Shown here: in pieces, positions 1-8,435 of the stretch
How the letters are laid out: every line of letters begins with the position of its first letter
Numbering within the stretch: position 1 is the stretch's first letter
Assembly: GCF_016757965.1 (NCBI RefSeq)
Contig: NZ_JAEKIW010000010.1
Coordinates: forward strand, 1-64,000
DNA length: 64,000 bases
Reading direction: 5' to 3'
Origin: Archaeoglobus neptunius
GTDB taxonomy: Archaea; Halobacteriota; Archaeoglobi; Archaeoglobales; Archaeoglobaceae
Program-made: the position numbers and the translations under genes
The notes under the pieces: model-generated
Told to the model about the DNA's origin: nothing
Database searches by the model: none
What the model saw: only the letters and a program-made list of their open reading frames with translations

Positions 1-84
1 CACAGCGGCTATTTCCTTTACTGGAGTCCCCTTGTCGAGTTGTCTGATTATCCATCTGATCTTCTTGTTCGTTAGCTTTCTCAC
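1..84 (-). CDS. Transposase, N-terminal fragment cut by window edge
   Basis: A 28-codon reading frame starts at a GTG at 84 and runs off the left edge of the window. It reads as a basic helix-turn-helix opening with the core KLTNKKIRWIIRQLDKG, the kind of N-terminus found in archaeal integrase-type (DDE) transposases. I infer that it is the DNA-binding end of an insertion-sequence transposase lying to the left. The in-frame sequence upstream of the GTG stays open for about 10 codons, so the start is not certain. Whether the gene is intact cannot be seen here. Confidence 0.5.
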   Translation of the reverse strand, partial: MRKLTNKKIRWIIRQLDKGTPVKEIAAV

Positions 85-215
85 AAGAGTTGGATGTTGG
101 GTTGTGAAATAATTTTGGGATACTACAACTCGAACCACGTATCAGAAGAAAAAGAGATAGACACGCATTAAATGCCGTCAGAACTTACCTGAGATTCCTT
201 GTGAAGACAGGGAGG

Positions 216-425
216 ATGAAAGCCTCGGAGGTTGAAGACTTCCGAGACGTAATTCCGAGCATAAGAACAAAAGCCAAGAGTGAAACGGAGAAAGCCATCA
301 CACCTGTGGAAATCGTGAAAGTCTTTCTTAACGACAATGCCTTTTCCGTGGAAGGTGTTCCGGCCGATGTTTACAGGATCATTGAATTCATGCAGGGAAC
401 TACAGGGCCAATGTTCAAGCTGTAA
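216..425 (+). CDS. Small hypothetical protein
   Basis: This is a 69-residue frame from an ATG at 216; an in-frame GTG at 201 is also possible. I do not recognise the family. The product is soluble and mixed-charge, with no membrane segment or metal motif. It lies between a transposase start and a HicBA pair, in a stretch whose opposite strand (371-613) is also open, so it could be a decayed or chance frame. The roughly 190 bases after it, up to the hicB start, show no other convincing gene. Confidence 0.3.
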   Translation: MKASEVEDFRDVIPSIRTKAKSETEKAITPVEIVKVFLNDNAFSVEGVPADVYRIIEFMQGTTGPMFKL

Positions 426-612
426 GGCTGTATTATGGCTTTCTGGATAAGTTCAGGGAGACTGTCCACATCCTGTGAGTTGAGATGGTTCAGTGCAGTA
501 AACACCAGAACTGAACCTGAATGACTCTCCTCACTCTTCCAGAAAACCCTCCATTTCACCCTTAGAACTGCTAAGGGTTTTGGTGCAAAACATTTTAAGG
601 TTTCAGACATCA

Positions 613-834
613 ATGGATGTTATGCAAACAATAAAGGAGATAATCTTTCTCGTTGAGGAGACCGATGATGGTTATATAGCCCAAGCTCTTGGACACTCAA
701 TATTCACCCAAGCAGATACTCTTGATGAGCTCAAAGAGATGGTAAAGGATGCTGTAGAATGCCATTTCGACGAAGAAGAGAGACCGAAGATAATCCGTCT
801 CCACATCGTCAGGCAAGAGGTCATAACCGTATGA
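613..834 (+). CDS. hicB: HicB-family antitoxin
   Basis: This 73-residue protein shows the HicB partial RNase H-like fold pattern: a first strand rich in I, F and V (EIIFLVEET), then GYIAQALG, then a helix DELKEMVKDAVECHF followed by a C-terminal strand. Family members bind and silence the HicA mRNA interferase and often repress their own promoter. The ATG at 613 gives the usual family start, although the frame is open further upstream. Its stop overlaps the start of the HicA-like gene by four bases (ATGA), which indicates translational coupling. No separate C-terminal DNA-binding domain is present, so this is the short form. Confidence 0.8.
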   Translation: MDVMQTIKEIIFLVEETDDGYIAQALGHSIFTQADTLDELKEMVKDAVECHFDEEERPKIIRLHIVRQEVITV

Positions 835-1073
835 AGCTTCCGAGAGACCTGAGCGGTGAGAAGCTTGCCAAGTTGCTGAGAAAATACGGTTATGAGGTTA
901 CGAGGCAGACAGGGAGCCACATTAGACTCACAACCACTTTGAAGGGAGAACATAACATAACAATACCCAGACACAAGGCTTTGAAGCCCGGAACTCTCAA
1001 CTCCATTCTTAAAGACGTTGCAGAACACCTCGGAATCGATAAAAGGAGGCTGATGGAGGAATTGTTTGGCTGA
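831..1073 (+). CDS. hicA: HicA-family toxin (mRNA interferase)
   Basis: The 80-residue product contains the HicA signature. The order is LLRKYGYEVTRQTGSHIRL with the conserved GSH histidine, then a strand ending IPRHK, then KPGTLNSILKDVAEHLGI. HicA proteins have a dsRNA-binding-like fold and cut mRNA; the GSH histidine is the catalytic residue in characterised members. The ATG at 831 overlaps the antitoxin stop. Gene order antitoxin then toxin is common in archaeal pairs. The pair sits between transposase remnants and a tRNA gene, which fits a mobile cassette. Longer upstream starts in this frame would overlap hicB and are unlikely. Confidence 0.85.
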   Translation: MKLPRDLSGEKLAKLLRKYGYEVTRQTGSHIRLTTTLKGEHNITIPRHKALKPGTLNSILKDVAEHLGIDKRRLMEELFG

Positions 1074-1204
1074 GTTTATCGTTACAACCCTTAAAGACTT
1101 CGTCAAAAATTCGCCACCGTTTAGTTAGACTTCTTTTTGTGGGTAAATTTCTGGAAATACAGTTCAGGCAGTATTTAGCAGTGCTAAAAAACGGAAAGAG
1201 GAGT

Positions 1205-1286
1205 GCGGGGGGAGGGATTCGAACCCTCGAACCCCTACGGGACGGGACCCTGAATCCCGCGCCTTTGTCCGCTCGGCAACCCCCGC
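1205..1286 (-). tRNA. tRNA-Leu (CAG)
   Basis: On the minus strand this 82-base gene folds as a class II tRNA. The seven-base acceptor stem GCGGGGG pairs with CCCCCGC. The anticodon arm has stem CGGGA/TCCCG around the loop TTCAGGG, which places anticodon CAG at positions 34-36. A long variable arm follows, then a T-arm with GGTTCGAATCC. No intron is visible and CCA is not encoded. A spurious open frame on the plus strand passes through it and should not be used to extend the following ABC gene upstream. Confidence 0.96.
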
Positions 1287-1366
1287 CTGAAGGTTCATCG
1301 CAAACTGGATTTATGAGGTTTGTGGTTTCCAAAAGTAATAAATTCCACCGGTTCTATGGCTCGGAA

Positions 1367-2245
1367 GTGAAGGCCGTTGAATGCAGGGATGTATGGATGG
1401 TTTACAGGACATTTATGGAGAGGGGAGTCACGGCACTCAAAGGTGTAAGTCTTGAGGTTGATGAAGGGGAGATTTTTGGCATTCTTGGCCCAAATGGGGC
1501 TGGAAAAACGACCCTTATATCTGTCCTTTCAACAATACTTATTCCCACCAAAGGTGAGGTCAGAATTGCGGGTATGGATGCATTCAAAAATACAAAAAAA
1601 GTTAGAGAGCGGATAAACATCTCCAGCGGTGTCAGGCTCCCGTGGGGCCTGAAAGTCTACGAGTGTCTTAGATTCTACTCTCTCTGCTACGGGATAACCG
1701 AGAAAAATGTAATTGAGAGGCTGATAGCAGAATTTGAGCTTGAAGAGCACAGGAACAAGAGGTTTGATGACCTCTCAGCAGGAAACAAACAAAAGCTGAA
1801 TCTGGCCAGAGCTTTTCTAAATGATCCGGATGTTGTTTTTCTGGATGAGCCGACAGCCAACCTTGATCCGGATATGGCAAAAAAGATCAGGGATATGATC
1901 CTGAGGATTCAGCAGGAGAAAAATGTTACCATAATCCTAACTACACACAATATGAGGGAAGCTGAGATGCTCTGTGATAGAATTGCATTTATCAAAGATG
2001 GCAGAATCATTGCAGTTGGCACCTCAGAGGAGCTAAAACGTCGCATCAGGGCTAGAGAACGGATAGTGGTAAAGTCTAAGAATGCTGATGTGGATTCGCA
2101 GGTATTTTATGTGGATGATGCTGAGAGGGAATTGCCCAGAGTGCTTCTCGAACTGGCAGGGAGGGGAATTGAGATTGAATCCGTCAAGGTGGAGGAGGTT
2201 ACCCTTGAAGACGTATTCATCGAGCTTGCTGAAGGTTCTCAGTGA
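1367..2245 (+). CDS. ABC-2 type transporter ATP-binding protein
   Basis: This 292-residue ATPase belongs to the DrrA/CcmA-like class that powers ABC-2 exporters. Walker A is GPNGAGKTT at 41-49. The ABC signature is LSAGNKQKL at 136-144. Walker B ends LDEP near 159-162, and the H-loop histidine lies in TTHNM. A C-terminal regulatory extension of about 70 residues follows. The GTG at 1367 starts just before the first conserved strand (AVECRDVW); longer starts would read through the tRNA-Leu gene. It overlaps the permease gene by 20 bases, so the two make one exporter. Substrate is unknown; drug, lipid or polysaccharide export are possibilities. Confidence 0.88.
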   Translation: MKAVECRDVWMVYRTFMERGVTALKGVSLEVDEGEIFGILGPNGAGKTTLISVLSTILIPTKGEVRIAGMDAFKNTKKVRERINISSGVRLPWGLKVYECLRFYSLCYGITEKNVIERLIAEFELEEHRNKRFDDLSAGNKQKLNLARAFLNDPDVVFLDEPTANLDPDMAKKIRDMILRIQQEKNVTIILTTHNMREAEMLCDRIAFIKDGRIIAVGTSEELKRRIRARERIVVKSKNADVDSQVFYVDDAERELPRVLLELAGRGIEIESVKVEEVTLEDVFIELAEGSQ

Positions 2246-3011
2246 GACGATCGCCTTTGCGTACAGGAATTATGCTGTGACCAAGAATGAGTTTTATGCG
2301 ATATTCGAAATGCTCTTCTGGCCGGTTGTCAGCTTAATTTCCGTTGGTCTGCTTGGAGAATTTCTCTACCTGTCTAAAAACGAAATTGCATTCATTATGA
2401 TCGGAGTCATTGCCCTGAGCGTCATTCAGATCATCCAGATCGACGTTACCTACGTTATGCTGCTTGATATGTGGAGCATGAGTTTGAAGTACATAATTGT
2501 GACACCCATGCCGTTCTACAGGATGGTAATAGGAGCGTGGCTTTTTGGGTCGATGAGAGGCCTTGTTTCATTGGTTCTGCTGGTCATACTCAGTGCGAGA
2601 CTGTTCGGCTTCACATTCTCGCTTCCATTACTGCCAGCCATTCTTTTTATTGCAGGAATGTTACTCAGTGCGATGCTGATCGGGATTTTCAATTGTGTTT
2701 TGATTCTCGTATTTGGGAGAAGGGCTGAGATTTTTGCATGGACTCTGACCGCTATTGTTATGCTTTTCTGCGGAATTTACTACCCTGTTTCAATTCTTCC
2801 GGAACCCTTCAAAACAGCCGGTCTTCTGATACCCATAACCCACTACCTGGAGTATTTCAGAACATTTTATGGCTTTCCATCAACTTTTCCAAATCCTTTC
2901 CTGATTGGAATTGCTGAAACAGTCGTCTATCTCGCAGTATTGTTAATAGTAGCTGAGTTAAGCATGAAAAGAGCGAGAAAAACCGGGCTGGTGCTTAAGC
3001 TCTCAGAGTGA
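2226..3011 (+). CDS. ABC-2 type transporter permease
   Basis: The 261-residue membrane protein has about six hydrophobic helices and the ABC-2 layout. A short amphipathic N-terminus (KVLSETIAFAYRNY) precedes the first helix near residue 30. A cluster of helices follows, with the family-typical YYPVSILPEPFK loop near 180-195. I chose the TTG at 2226 because it begins the conserved amphipathic stretch; in-frame sequence further upstream overlaps the ATPase and is not membrane-like. It is coupled to the ATPase before it by a 20-base overlap, and the two together form a simple exporter. Confidence 0.85.
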   Translation: MLKVLSETIAFAYRNYAVTKNEFYAIFEMLFWPVVSLISVGLLGEFLYLSKNEIAFIMIGVIALSVIQIIQIDVTYVMLLDMWSMSLKYIIVTPMPFYRMVIGAWLFGSMRGLVSLVLLVILSARLFGFTFSLPLLPAILFIAGMLLSAMLIGIFNCVLILVFGRRAEIFAWTLTAIVMLFCGIYYPVSILPEPFKTAGLLIPITHYLEYFRTFYGFPSTFPNPFLIGIAETVVYLAVLLIVAELSMKRARKTGLVLKLSE

Positions 3012-3053
3012 TACATCGAAAACATTTTAAATGCATTTTTTGAAAACCACCCA

Positions 3054-3638
3054 ATGAAATTCAAGTGCATTCTCTATACATGGGAGGACATTCATAGGCT
3101 GTGTCGAAAACTGTCAGAGGAGATAAGGAAGAGTGGGTTCGAACCGGACGTGGTTGTGGCGATAGCTAGGGGTGGATGGGTACCGGCAAGGATAGTCTGT
3201 GACTATCTCGACATCAAAGAACTTTACAGCGTTATGACCGAGCACTGGGGTGTGGCTACGAGAACTGGGGAGGCGAGGATAGTCCAGCCGTTGAACGTTG
3301 ATATACGTGGTAAAAAAGTTCTGATTGTCGATGACGTCGCAGATACCGGGGATACGATTAACATTGTCTCAAAGCATGTGAGAGAATACTCACCGGCAGA
3401 GCTAAAGGTTGCAGTTGTTGATTACAAGAAAACATCCAAGTACGTCCCAGACTTTTATGCTGCCAAGATGGAGGGGTGGAAGTGGATAGTGTACCCGTGG
3501 AGCATGAAGGAGGAGCTTAGAGATCTCATTAACAGAACCGGAGCCAAGACTGCCAAGGAGGCAGTGGTAGCTTTGAAGGAAGAATTCGATGTAGACGTTA
3601 GTGAGGATATTGTGAGAGATGTCCTCTCTGACTGTTAG
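3054..3638 (+). CDS. Purine phosphoribosyltransferase
   Basis: This 194-residue type I phosphoribosyltransferase carries the PRPP-binding motif VLIVDDVADTGDT at 89-101 and the pyrophosphate-loop element ARGG at 38-41. Such enzymes convert hypoxanthine, xanthine or guanine plus PRPP to the nucleotide. The next gene, adenine deaminase, overlaps it by 20 bases. Together they form a salvage route from adenine through hypoxanthine to IMP, which makes hypoxanthine/xanthine the likely substrate (inference). A TATA-like ATTTTAAATG lies about 25 bases before the ATG, so the transcript may be nearly leaderless. The C-terminal 40 residues are helical and do not match the core fold. Confidence 0.82.
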   Translation: MKFKCILYTWEDIHRLCRKLSEEIRKSGFEPDVVVAIARGGWVPARIVCDYLDIKELYSVMTEHWGVATRTGEARIVQPLNVDIRGKKVLIVDDVADTGDTINIVSKHVREYSPAELKVAVVDYKKTSKYVPDFYAAKMEGWKWIVYPWSMKEELRDLINRTGAKTAKEAVVALKEEFDVDVSEDIVRDVLSDC

Positions 3639-5307
3639 CAAGCTGCGGAGAGTTATTGAGGTCGCGAGGGGTGAGAGGAGAGCGGATCTTGTTATTAAAA
3701 ACGCTCAAATTGTGAACGTTATAACCGAGGAGATTCTGGAGGGGGACATTGCGATATGTGACGATCTGATTGCTGGTGTGGGAAGTTATTCCGGCATCAG
3801 GGAGATTAATGCGGACGGCCTTTTTGCAGTGCCGGGACTGATTGATGCGCACACACATATCGAGATGTCAATGCTGACAGTTTCTGAGTTTGCCAGAATA
3901 GTTGTACCAGCGGGAACAACCTGCGTTGTTGCCGATCCGCATGAAATTGCGAATGTTCTGGGGAGGAAAGGAGTTGAGTTGATGCTTGAAGAGGCAAAAA
4001 GGACACCTTTAAGGCTTTATTGCCAGGTCCCATCCAGCGTTCCGTCTTCACATCTTGAAACGTCGGGAGCTGAAATCAACGTTGAGGATGTGGTATATCT
4101 GCAAAAACTTGAAGGTGTGATAGGTCTGGCGGAAATGATGAATTTTCCGGGCGTAATCAATGCTGAAGAGGAAGTTCTTCAGAAAATCGTCTCATCGAGG
4201 AGAACTGTTGATGGACACGCTCCCGGTTTGAGAGGAAAAGAACTCAACGCCTACATCTCTGCCGGGATAGGTTCCGACCATGAATGCACCAGTCTTGAAG
4301 AGGCCGAGGAGAAGCTGAGGCTTGGGATGTGGGTTATGATACGAGAAGGATCTGCTGCCAGAAATCTGAATTCTCTAAAGGGAATAGCCGGGAACAGACA
4401 CACAATGCTTGTTACTGATGGCGACAGGAGCGTCAGAGACATTATCGAGCAGGGCTATCTTGACCACGTCTTTAGAAGGGCTGTTGAAGAGGGAATCGAT
4501 GAGATTAAAGCACTTCAGATGCTGACCATCAATCCTGCAGAATATTTCGGGATAAAAGCTGGAGCAATCACACCATCCAGGTATGCCGACATCATCCTCG
4601 TTGAGAATCTGAGGGAATTTAGAGTTAAGAGGGTAATTTCGGGTGGTAAAGAGCCGAAATTCGAGCATTTCAAGTATCCGGAATTTGCAAAAAATACCGT
4701 AAGGGCAAGTCGAGTAACCGAGGATGACTTGAGGATTTCCGGTACAGGTTATGCGAGAATTATAGAGGTTTACGATGGGGAGATAGTTACTGGGGAAAGC
4801 GTTGAACGTGTGGATGGGGTGGATGTTTCAAGAGACGTTCTCAAGGCAGTTGTTGTGGAAAGGCACAGGGGGAGTGGCCGGATAGGGAAAGCTTACGTGA
4901 GGGGGTTTGGATTCAAAAGAGGGGCTGTAGCGCAGACAATAGCTCACGATGCCCACAACATTGTGGCGGTAGGTGCGGAAGATAGGGATATTTGCACGGC
5001 GGTAAACAGGGTCATTGAGTTGCAGGGCGGGATAGTTGTCGTCGACGAGCACGTAAAGGCTGAACTGCCGTTACCTGTTGCAGGGATAATGAGTGATGAA
5101 AGAGCAGAGATCGTTGCAGAAAAACTTCAGATGGTGGAAGAGGCGATATGGAATCTGGGATGCGAACTCAGAAGCCCCATCATAACCCTTTCCTTCATAG
5201 CCCTCCCCGTAATTCCCAAGCTGAAGGTGACGGATTTGGGCCTAATAGATGTTGAAAAGTTTACCGTTGCTGAGGTATACAGTCGATCTCGGGCGAGTAC
5301 TTCTTGA
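3619..5307 (+). CDS. ade: Adenine deaminase
   Basis: This 562-residue amidohydrolase matches bacterial and archaeal adenine deaminase in length and order. An N-terminal composite sheet domain (LVIKNAQIVNV) is followed by the metal-binding HTH at 78-80 within DAHTHIEMS. Next come VADPHEI near 104-110, DGHAPGL at 198-204 and GSDHE at 219-222. A C-terminal domain has IAHDAHN and INRVIELQGG-type segments. It hydrolyses adenine to hypoxanthine and ammonia and needs Mn or Fe. The ATG at 3619 lies inside the end of the phosphoribosyltransferase gene. Its 3' end overlaps the convergent trmO gene by 47 bases, which is unusually long. Confidence 0.95.
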   Translation: MSSLTVSKLRRVIEVARGERRADLVIKNAQIVNVITEEILEGDIAICDDLIAGVGSYSGIREINADGLFAVPGLIDAHTHIEMSMLTVSEFARIVVPAGTTCVVADPHEIANVLGRKGVELMLEEAKRTPLRLYCQVPSSVPSSHLETSGAEINVEDVVYLQKLEGVIGLAEMMNFPGVINAEEEVLQKIVSSRRTVDGHAPGLRGKELNAYISAGIGSDHECTSLEEAEEKLRLGMWVMIREGSAARNLNSLKGIAGNRHTMLVTDGDRSVRDIIEQGYLDHVFRRAVEEGIDEIKALQMLTINPAEYFGIKAGAITPSRYADIILVENLREFRVKRVISGGKEPKFEHFKYPEFAKNTVRASRVTEDDLRISGTGYARIIEVYDGEIVTGESVERVDGVDVSRDVLKAVVVERHRGSGRIGKAYVRGFGFKRGAVAQTIAHDAHNIVAVGAEDRDICTAVNRVIELQGGIVVVDEHVKAELPLPVAGIMSDERAEIVAEKLQMVEEAIWNLGCELRSPIITLSFIALPVIPKLKVTDLGLIDVEKFTVAEVYSRSRASTS

Positions 5308-5674
5308 TGTCCAGCACCGGGGAGTTATTCAGGGCATCTAGCCATCTCACCACCAGGATGTTTTCCCTGATTTCGAGTATCTCCACAACGCACAGTCCAA
5401 CGGGATTTGGTCTGCTTGGCGATCTCGTTGAGAAAACTCCCCTCTCTTTCTTCTCTCCCGGAGGAACCACTTTAAGCTTTTCTCTACTCGCCCTGTCCAT
5501 CCAGTAAAGAACAATGGCGTATCTGCAGTTTTCAAGGCCATCAAGTCCATCCTTAAATTCACCATAGATGACTATCTCAGATATCCTATCGGAATACCTG
5601 CCCTGTCTGGGTGCGTCGCTCATACTTTTGTAGGGAGATCTTACGAATCCGATTGGCCTCAGGACGACCTGCAT
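5261..5674 (-). CDS. trmO: tRNA m6t6A37 methyltransferase TrmO-like (TsaA family)
   Basis: The 137-residue product has the TsaA/TrmO beta-barrel signature. It opens with LRPIGFVRSPY and contains the diagnostic RSPSRPNPVG at 84-93. TrmO proteins use SAM to N6-methylate threonylcarbamoyladenosine at tRNA position 37; archaeal members are less studied. The length equals the core domain without the C-terminal extension of the E. coli enzyme. It is convergent with ade and divergent from the nucleotidyltransferase gene at 5725, with a 50-base AT-rich gap for both promoters. Confidence 0.88.
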   Translation of the reverse strand: MQVVLRPIGFVRSPYKSMSDAPRQGRYSDRISEIVIYGEFKDGLDGLENCRYAIVLYWMDRASREKLKVVPPGEKKERGVFSTRSPSRPNPVGLCVVEILEIRENILVVRWLDALNNSPVLDIKKYSPEIDCIPQQR

Positions 5675-5724
5675 ACAGTCTCTCCACTCAAAAATTTTTT
5701 ATTCTTGCTGTCCAACAAGCTGTG

Positions 5725-6723
5725 ATGAAAACAATAATAATGGCGGGAGGCTACGCTACGAGGCTTTGGCCGATAACAAAAACAAAAGCGAAGCCTTTGC
5801 TTCCCATAGGGACGAAAAAGATAGTGGATGTTGTATATGAGAAAGTTTCAAAGTTTGATGCTGAAATTTTACTCTCCACAAACAAGAGATTTGAGGAGGA
5901 TTTTAGGAAATGGGCAGAGGGAAAGAACGTAAAAATTATTGTTGAGAACACTACAAGGGAGGAGGAGAAACTTGGTGCAGTTAGAGCGCTTGCGCAGATA
6001 GTGGAAAACATTGAAGATGATTTTCTGGTTATTGCTGGAGACAATATTTTCTCTTTCGATCTGGATCCTTTGATAGAGCTTTTCAACTCCAAGAAGAAGC
6101 CTGTAACAGCCCTGTATGATGTTGGCGATTTTGAACTGGCAAAGAGATACGGTGTGGCAGAAATTGAGGGAGGTATTGTCAAAAAGTTCTACGAAAAGCC
6201 GGAAAGGCCCCCGTCCACACTTGCAGGAATAGCCATTTACGTTTTCCCGTCGGAAGTTGCGGAGATTCTCCAGGAGTATGTTGGCAGCAATGAGATAAGC
6301 GATAATCTTGGAGACTTCCTCAGCCATCTCTGTCAGACCATGGATGTTTATGGCTATGCGTTTTCCAACGGCAACTGGTATGATGTTGGAAACCCCGACT
6401 CATACATCGAGGCATTCAAATTCTATACAGACAGCTACGTTGACGAGAACGTTGAGATCGCAAAAGCTGCAAAAATAATAGAACCCGTTGTTATTGAAAA
6501 AGATGTTGTTATAAGGGGGAGATCGATTATAGGACCTTATGCCTTCATCGGAGAGGGATGTGAGATAGATTCTTCCGACGTCAGTGAAAGCGTCGTTTTC
6601 TCAAAGACCGTATTAAAAAAAGTCAGACTCTGGAGGAGTATAATCGATGATGACTGTGAGATAAGGAATATCGAGCTTAGCGGATCCATAATCGGAGGTC
6701 ATGCAAGGATTCAGAGAGGATGA
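5725..6723 (+). CDS. Sugar-1-phosphate nucleotidyltransferase
   Basis: This 332-residue enzyme starts with the nucleotidyltransferase loop AGGYATRLWPIT (7-18), followed by KAKPLLPIG and a GDN metal site near residue 100. After about residue 240 there is a left-handed beta-helix region with isoleucine/valine hexapeptide-like repeats. It would make NDP-sugars from NTP and a sugar phosphate; substrate is not determined, with glucose-1-P or mannose-1-P candidates. The ATG at 5725 begins exactly at the conserved first strand, whereas the frame is open further upstream across the trmO start. The stop overlaps the radical SAM start (ATGA), so the two are co-translated. Confidence 0.85.
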   Translation: MKTIIMAGGYATRLWPITKTKAKPLLPIGTKKIVDVVYEKVSKFDAEILLSTNKRFEEDFRKWAEGKNVKIIVENTTREEEKLGAVRALAQIVENIEDDFLVIAGDNIFSFDLDPLIELFNSKKKPVTALYDVGDFELAKRYGVAEIEGGIVKKFYEKPERPPSTLAGIAIYVFPSEVAEILQEYVGSNEISDNLGDFLSHLCQTMDVYGYAFSNGNWYDVGNPDSYIEAFKFYTDSYVDENVEIAKAAKIIEPVVIEKDVVIRGRSIIGPYAFIGEGCEIDSSDVSESVVFSKTVLKKVRLWRSIIDDDCEIRNIELSGSIIGGHARIQRG

Positions 6724-8324
6724 GAGCTGCGATTATCGATGGGTACGTTGACGAGCCATCCTGTCTGGGAGTACCACCGTACATTTCTCCGTATCCACGC
6801 TACATTCATGGAATGCTGAAAGAACTGGGCTACAATCCCCTGTACATTACGATAGACAGCTTAAGGAAGAACTACAAACTGCAAAAGAATCTAAGGGGAT
6901 TTGATCTGGCAATCATTATTGCGGGCATTGCCGTTCCGGGCAAGTATATTGGTGGAAATCCGATGAGTAAAAAGGAGCTGTTCTCTGCAAATTTTGCTAG
7001 AAGGAACATTCTGGTTGGACCGATAACTCTCGAACTTTCGAGAAAAGAGAAGGAAATGCTAGCCGACTGCAATATTGAGGTCGTTGACTTTCCATTCGAA
7101 AAGAAGTTGGTTTCGCTGTTCGATGAGAGTGTTGAGTTTAGCATCGACAGGTTTGCAGTAGCCGGGGCTGATGTTGTCAGGCAGCATCCGGATTTTCCAA
7201 ATGTAATATGTGAGATTGAAACTTACAGGGGATGCTACTGGGGCAGATGCTCCTTCTGCATAGAAAGAATACACAGTTTATGGATCCGAGATCCAAGGTG
7301 GATTTTGAGGGAGATAAAAGCCCTTTACGATTCTGGAGTCAGATATTTCAGACTTGGGAGACAGACGGACTTCTTCACGTACCTGGCTGATTTCAGCAGG
7401 GAAATTCCGGTTCCAGATCCGGAGAGATTGAAAGGGTTTCACAGAGCGATCTGGAGACTCTGTCCCGGGATCAGAACCCTCCATCTCGACAACGTAAACC
7501 CGAAAACCATAGCTGAATATCCCGAGGAATCCAGAGAGATCGTGAAGACAGTAGTTCTGTATCAAACACCGGGGAATGTGGCTGCCATGGGTCTGGAGAG
7601 TGCAGATGAAAGAGTTATCAGGAAAAACTCGCTCTGCGCCTCACCTGAGGATGTGATGGAGGCAGTTGAGCTTGTCAACAGATACGGAAGATATCCAGGA
7701 TATAACGGCCTTCCTTATTTTCTGCCCGGTTTGAACTTCGTAATTGGGCTCAGGGGTGAGACAAAGGAGACGTTTGATGCAAACTATGAATTTCTTGAGG
7801 AACTTGTGGAGAAAGGCCTTTTGCTCAGGAGAATCAACATAAGACAGGTTAAGATATTTCCCGGAACACCGATGGAAAAAGAGGGTGGAAAAAGGCTCAG
7901 GAAGCACAGAAAATACTTTTTTGCGTTCAAACACAGGGTGAGGGAAAACATTGACAGACCAATGTTCAGAAAAATTCTCCCAAAGGGTAGAAAAATCACA
8001 GATTTGAGGGTGGAGGTGGAGGGTGAGAAGGTGAGCTATGCCAGACAGCTCGCAACATATCCGGTTCTCGTGGGCCTTATTGGGAGATACCCCGGAGGTA
8101 GTTTTGTTGACGCCAGAGTTGTTGACTACGGCCAGAGAAGTGTAACCGCCATTGAGGCAGGGCTTGATGTGAATGCAGCAACCGTGGAGCAGCTTGAGTA
8201 TGTGCTTGGAAAATTGAGCCGTGAGGTTTATATTCACAGACCCATTACTTCTGAAAGAGAGTTAGAGGAAATTGCAGGAAGGGAAGCACTCCTTTACTTC
8301 ACTGTGGGGGCTTGGAAAAATTAG
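6720..8324 (+). CDS. Radical SAM protein with C-terminal helix-hairpin-helix (COG1031 type)
   Basis: This 534-residue protein has an N-terminal Rossmann-like segment and a radical SAM core whose cluster motif is GCYWGRCSFC (C172, C177, C180). That is CX4CX2C rather than the canonical CX3CX2C. A TIM-barrel-type region follows, with MGLESADERV near 285-295 and a GLRGETKETFDANYEFLE element. The C-terminus has a helix-hairpin-helix (GLDVNAATVEQLEYVLG). The layout matches an uncharacterised archaeal family of Fe-S oxidoreductases; the HhH suggests a nucleic-acid substrate, perhaps RNA (inference). It is translationally coupled to the upstream nucleotidyltransferase. Confidence 0.8.
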   Translation: MRAAIIDGYVDEPSCLGVPPYISPYPRYIHGMLKELGYNPLYITIDSLRKNYKLQKNLRGFDLAIIIAGIAVPGKYIGGNPMSKKELFSANFARRNILVGPITLELSRKEKEMLADCNIEVVDFPFEKKLVSLFDESVEFSIDRFAVAGADVVRQHPDFPNVICEIETYRGCYWGRCSFCIERIHSLWIRDPRWILREIKALYDSGVRYFRLGRQTDFFTYLADFSREIPVPDPERLKGFHRAIWRLCPGIRTLHLDNVNPKTIAEYPEESREIVKTVVLYQTPGNVAAMGLESADERVIRKNSLCASPEDVMEAVELVNRYGRYPGYNGLPYFLPGLNFVIGLRGETKETFDANYEFLEELVEKGLLLRRINIRQVKIFPGTPMEKEGGKRLRKHRKYFFAFKHRVRENIDRPMFRKILPKGRKITDLRVEVEGEKVSYARQLATYPVLVGLIGRYPGGSFVDARVVDYGQRSVTAIEAGLDVNAATVEQLEYVLGKLSREVYIHRPITSERELEEIAGREALLYFTVGAWKN

Positions 8325-8435
8325 CAGTGTTGGACATTAAACCCTCAGCAGTGAATATGATTCAATTGTAAATAAAAAAAATGGTAAATGGAAAAAGCTT
8401 TAAACGGTGGGCTTTAGTAAATTACAGGTGGTTGA

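Noticed and set aside
371-613. An 80-codon minus-strand frame that might be a transposase remnant
   Set aside because: The segment WRVFWKSEE vaguely recalls transposases but no motif could be confirmed, and it overlaps the hypothetical gene at 216-425.
1139-1366. An N-terminal extension of the ABC ATPase frame
   Set aside because: It reads through the tRNA-Leu gene on the other strand and has no conserved residues; the GTG at 1367 is the sensible start.
8325-8435. Possible replication origin next to orc1/cdc6
   Set aside because: No set of origin-recognition-box-like repeats or AT-rich unwinding element is visible in the short flanks; gene position alone is not enough.
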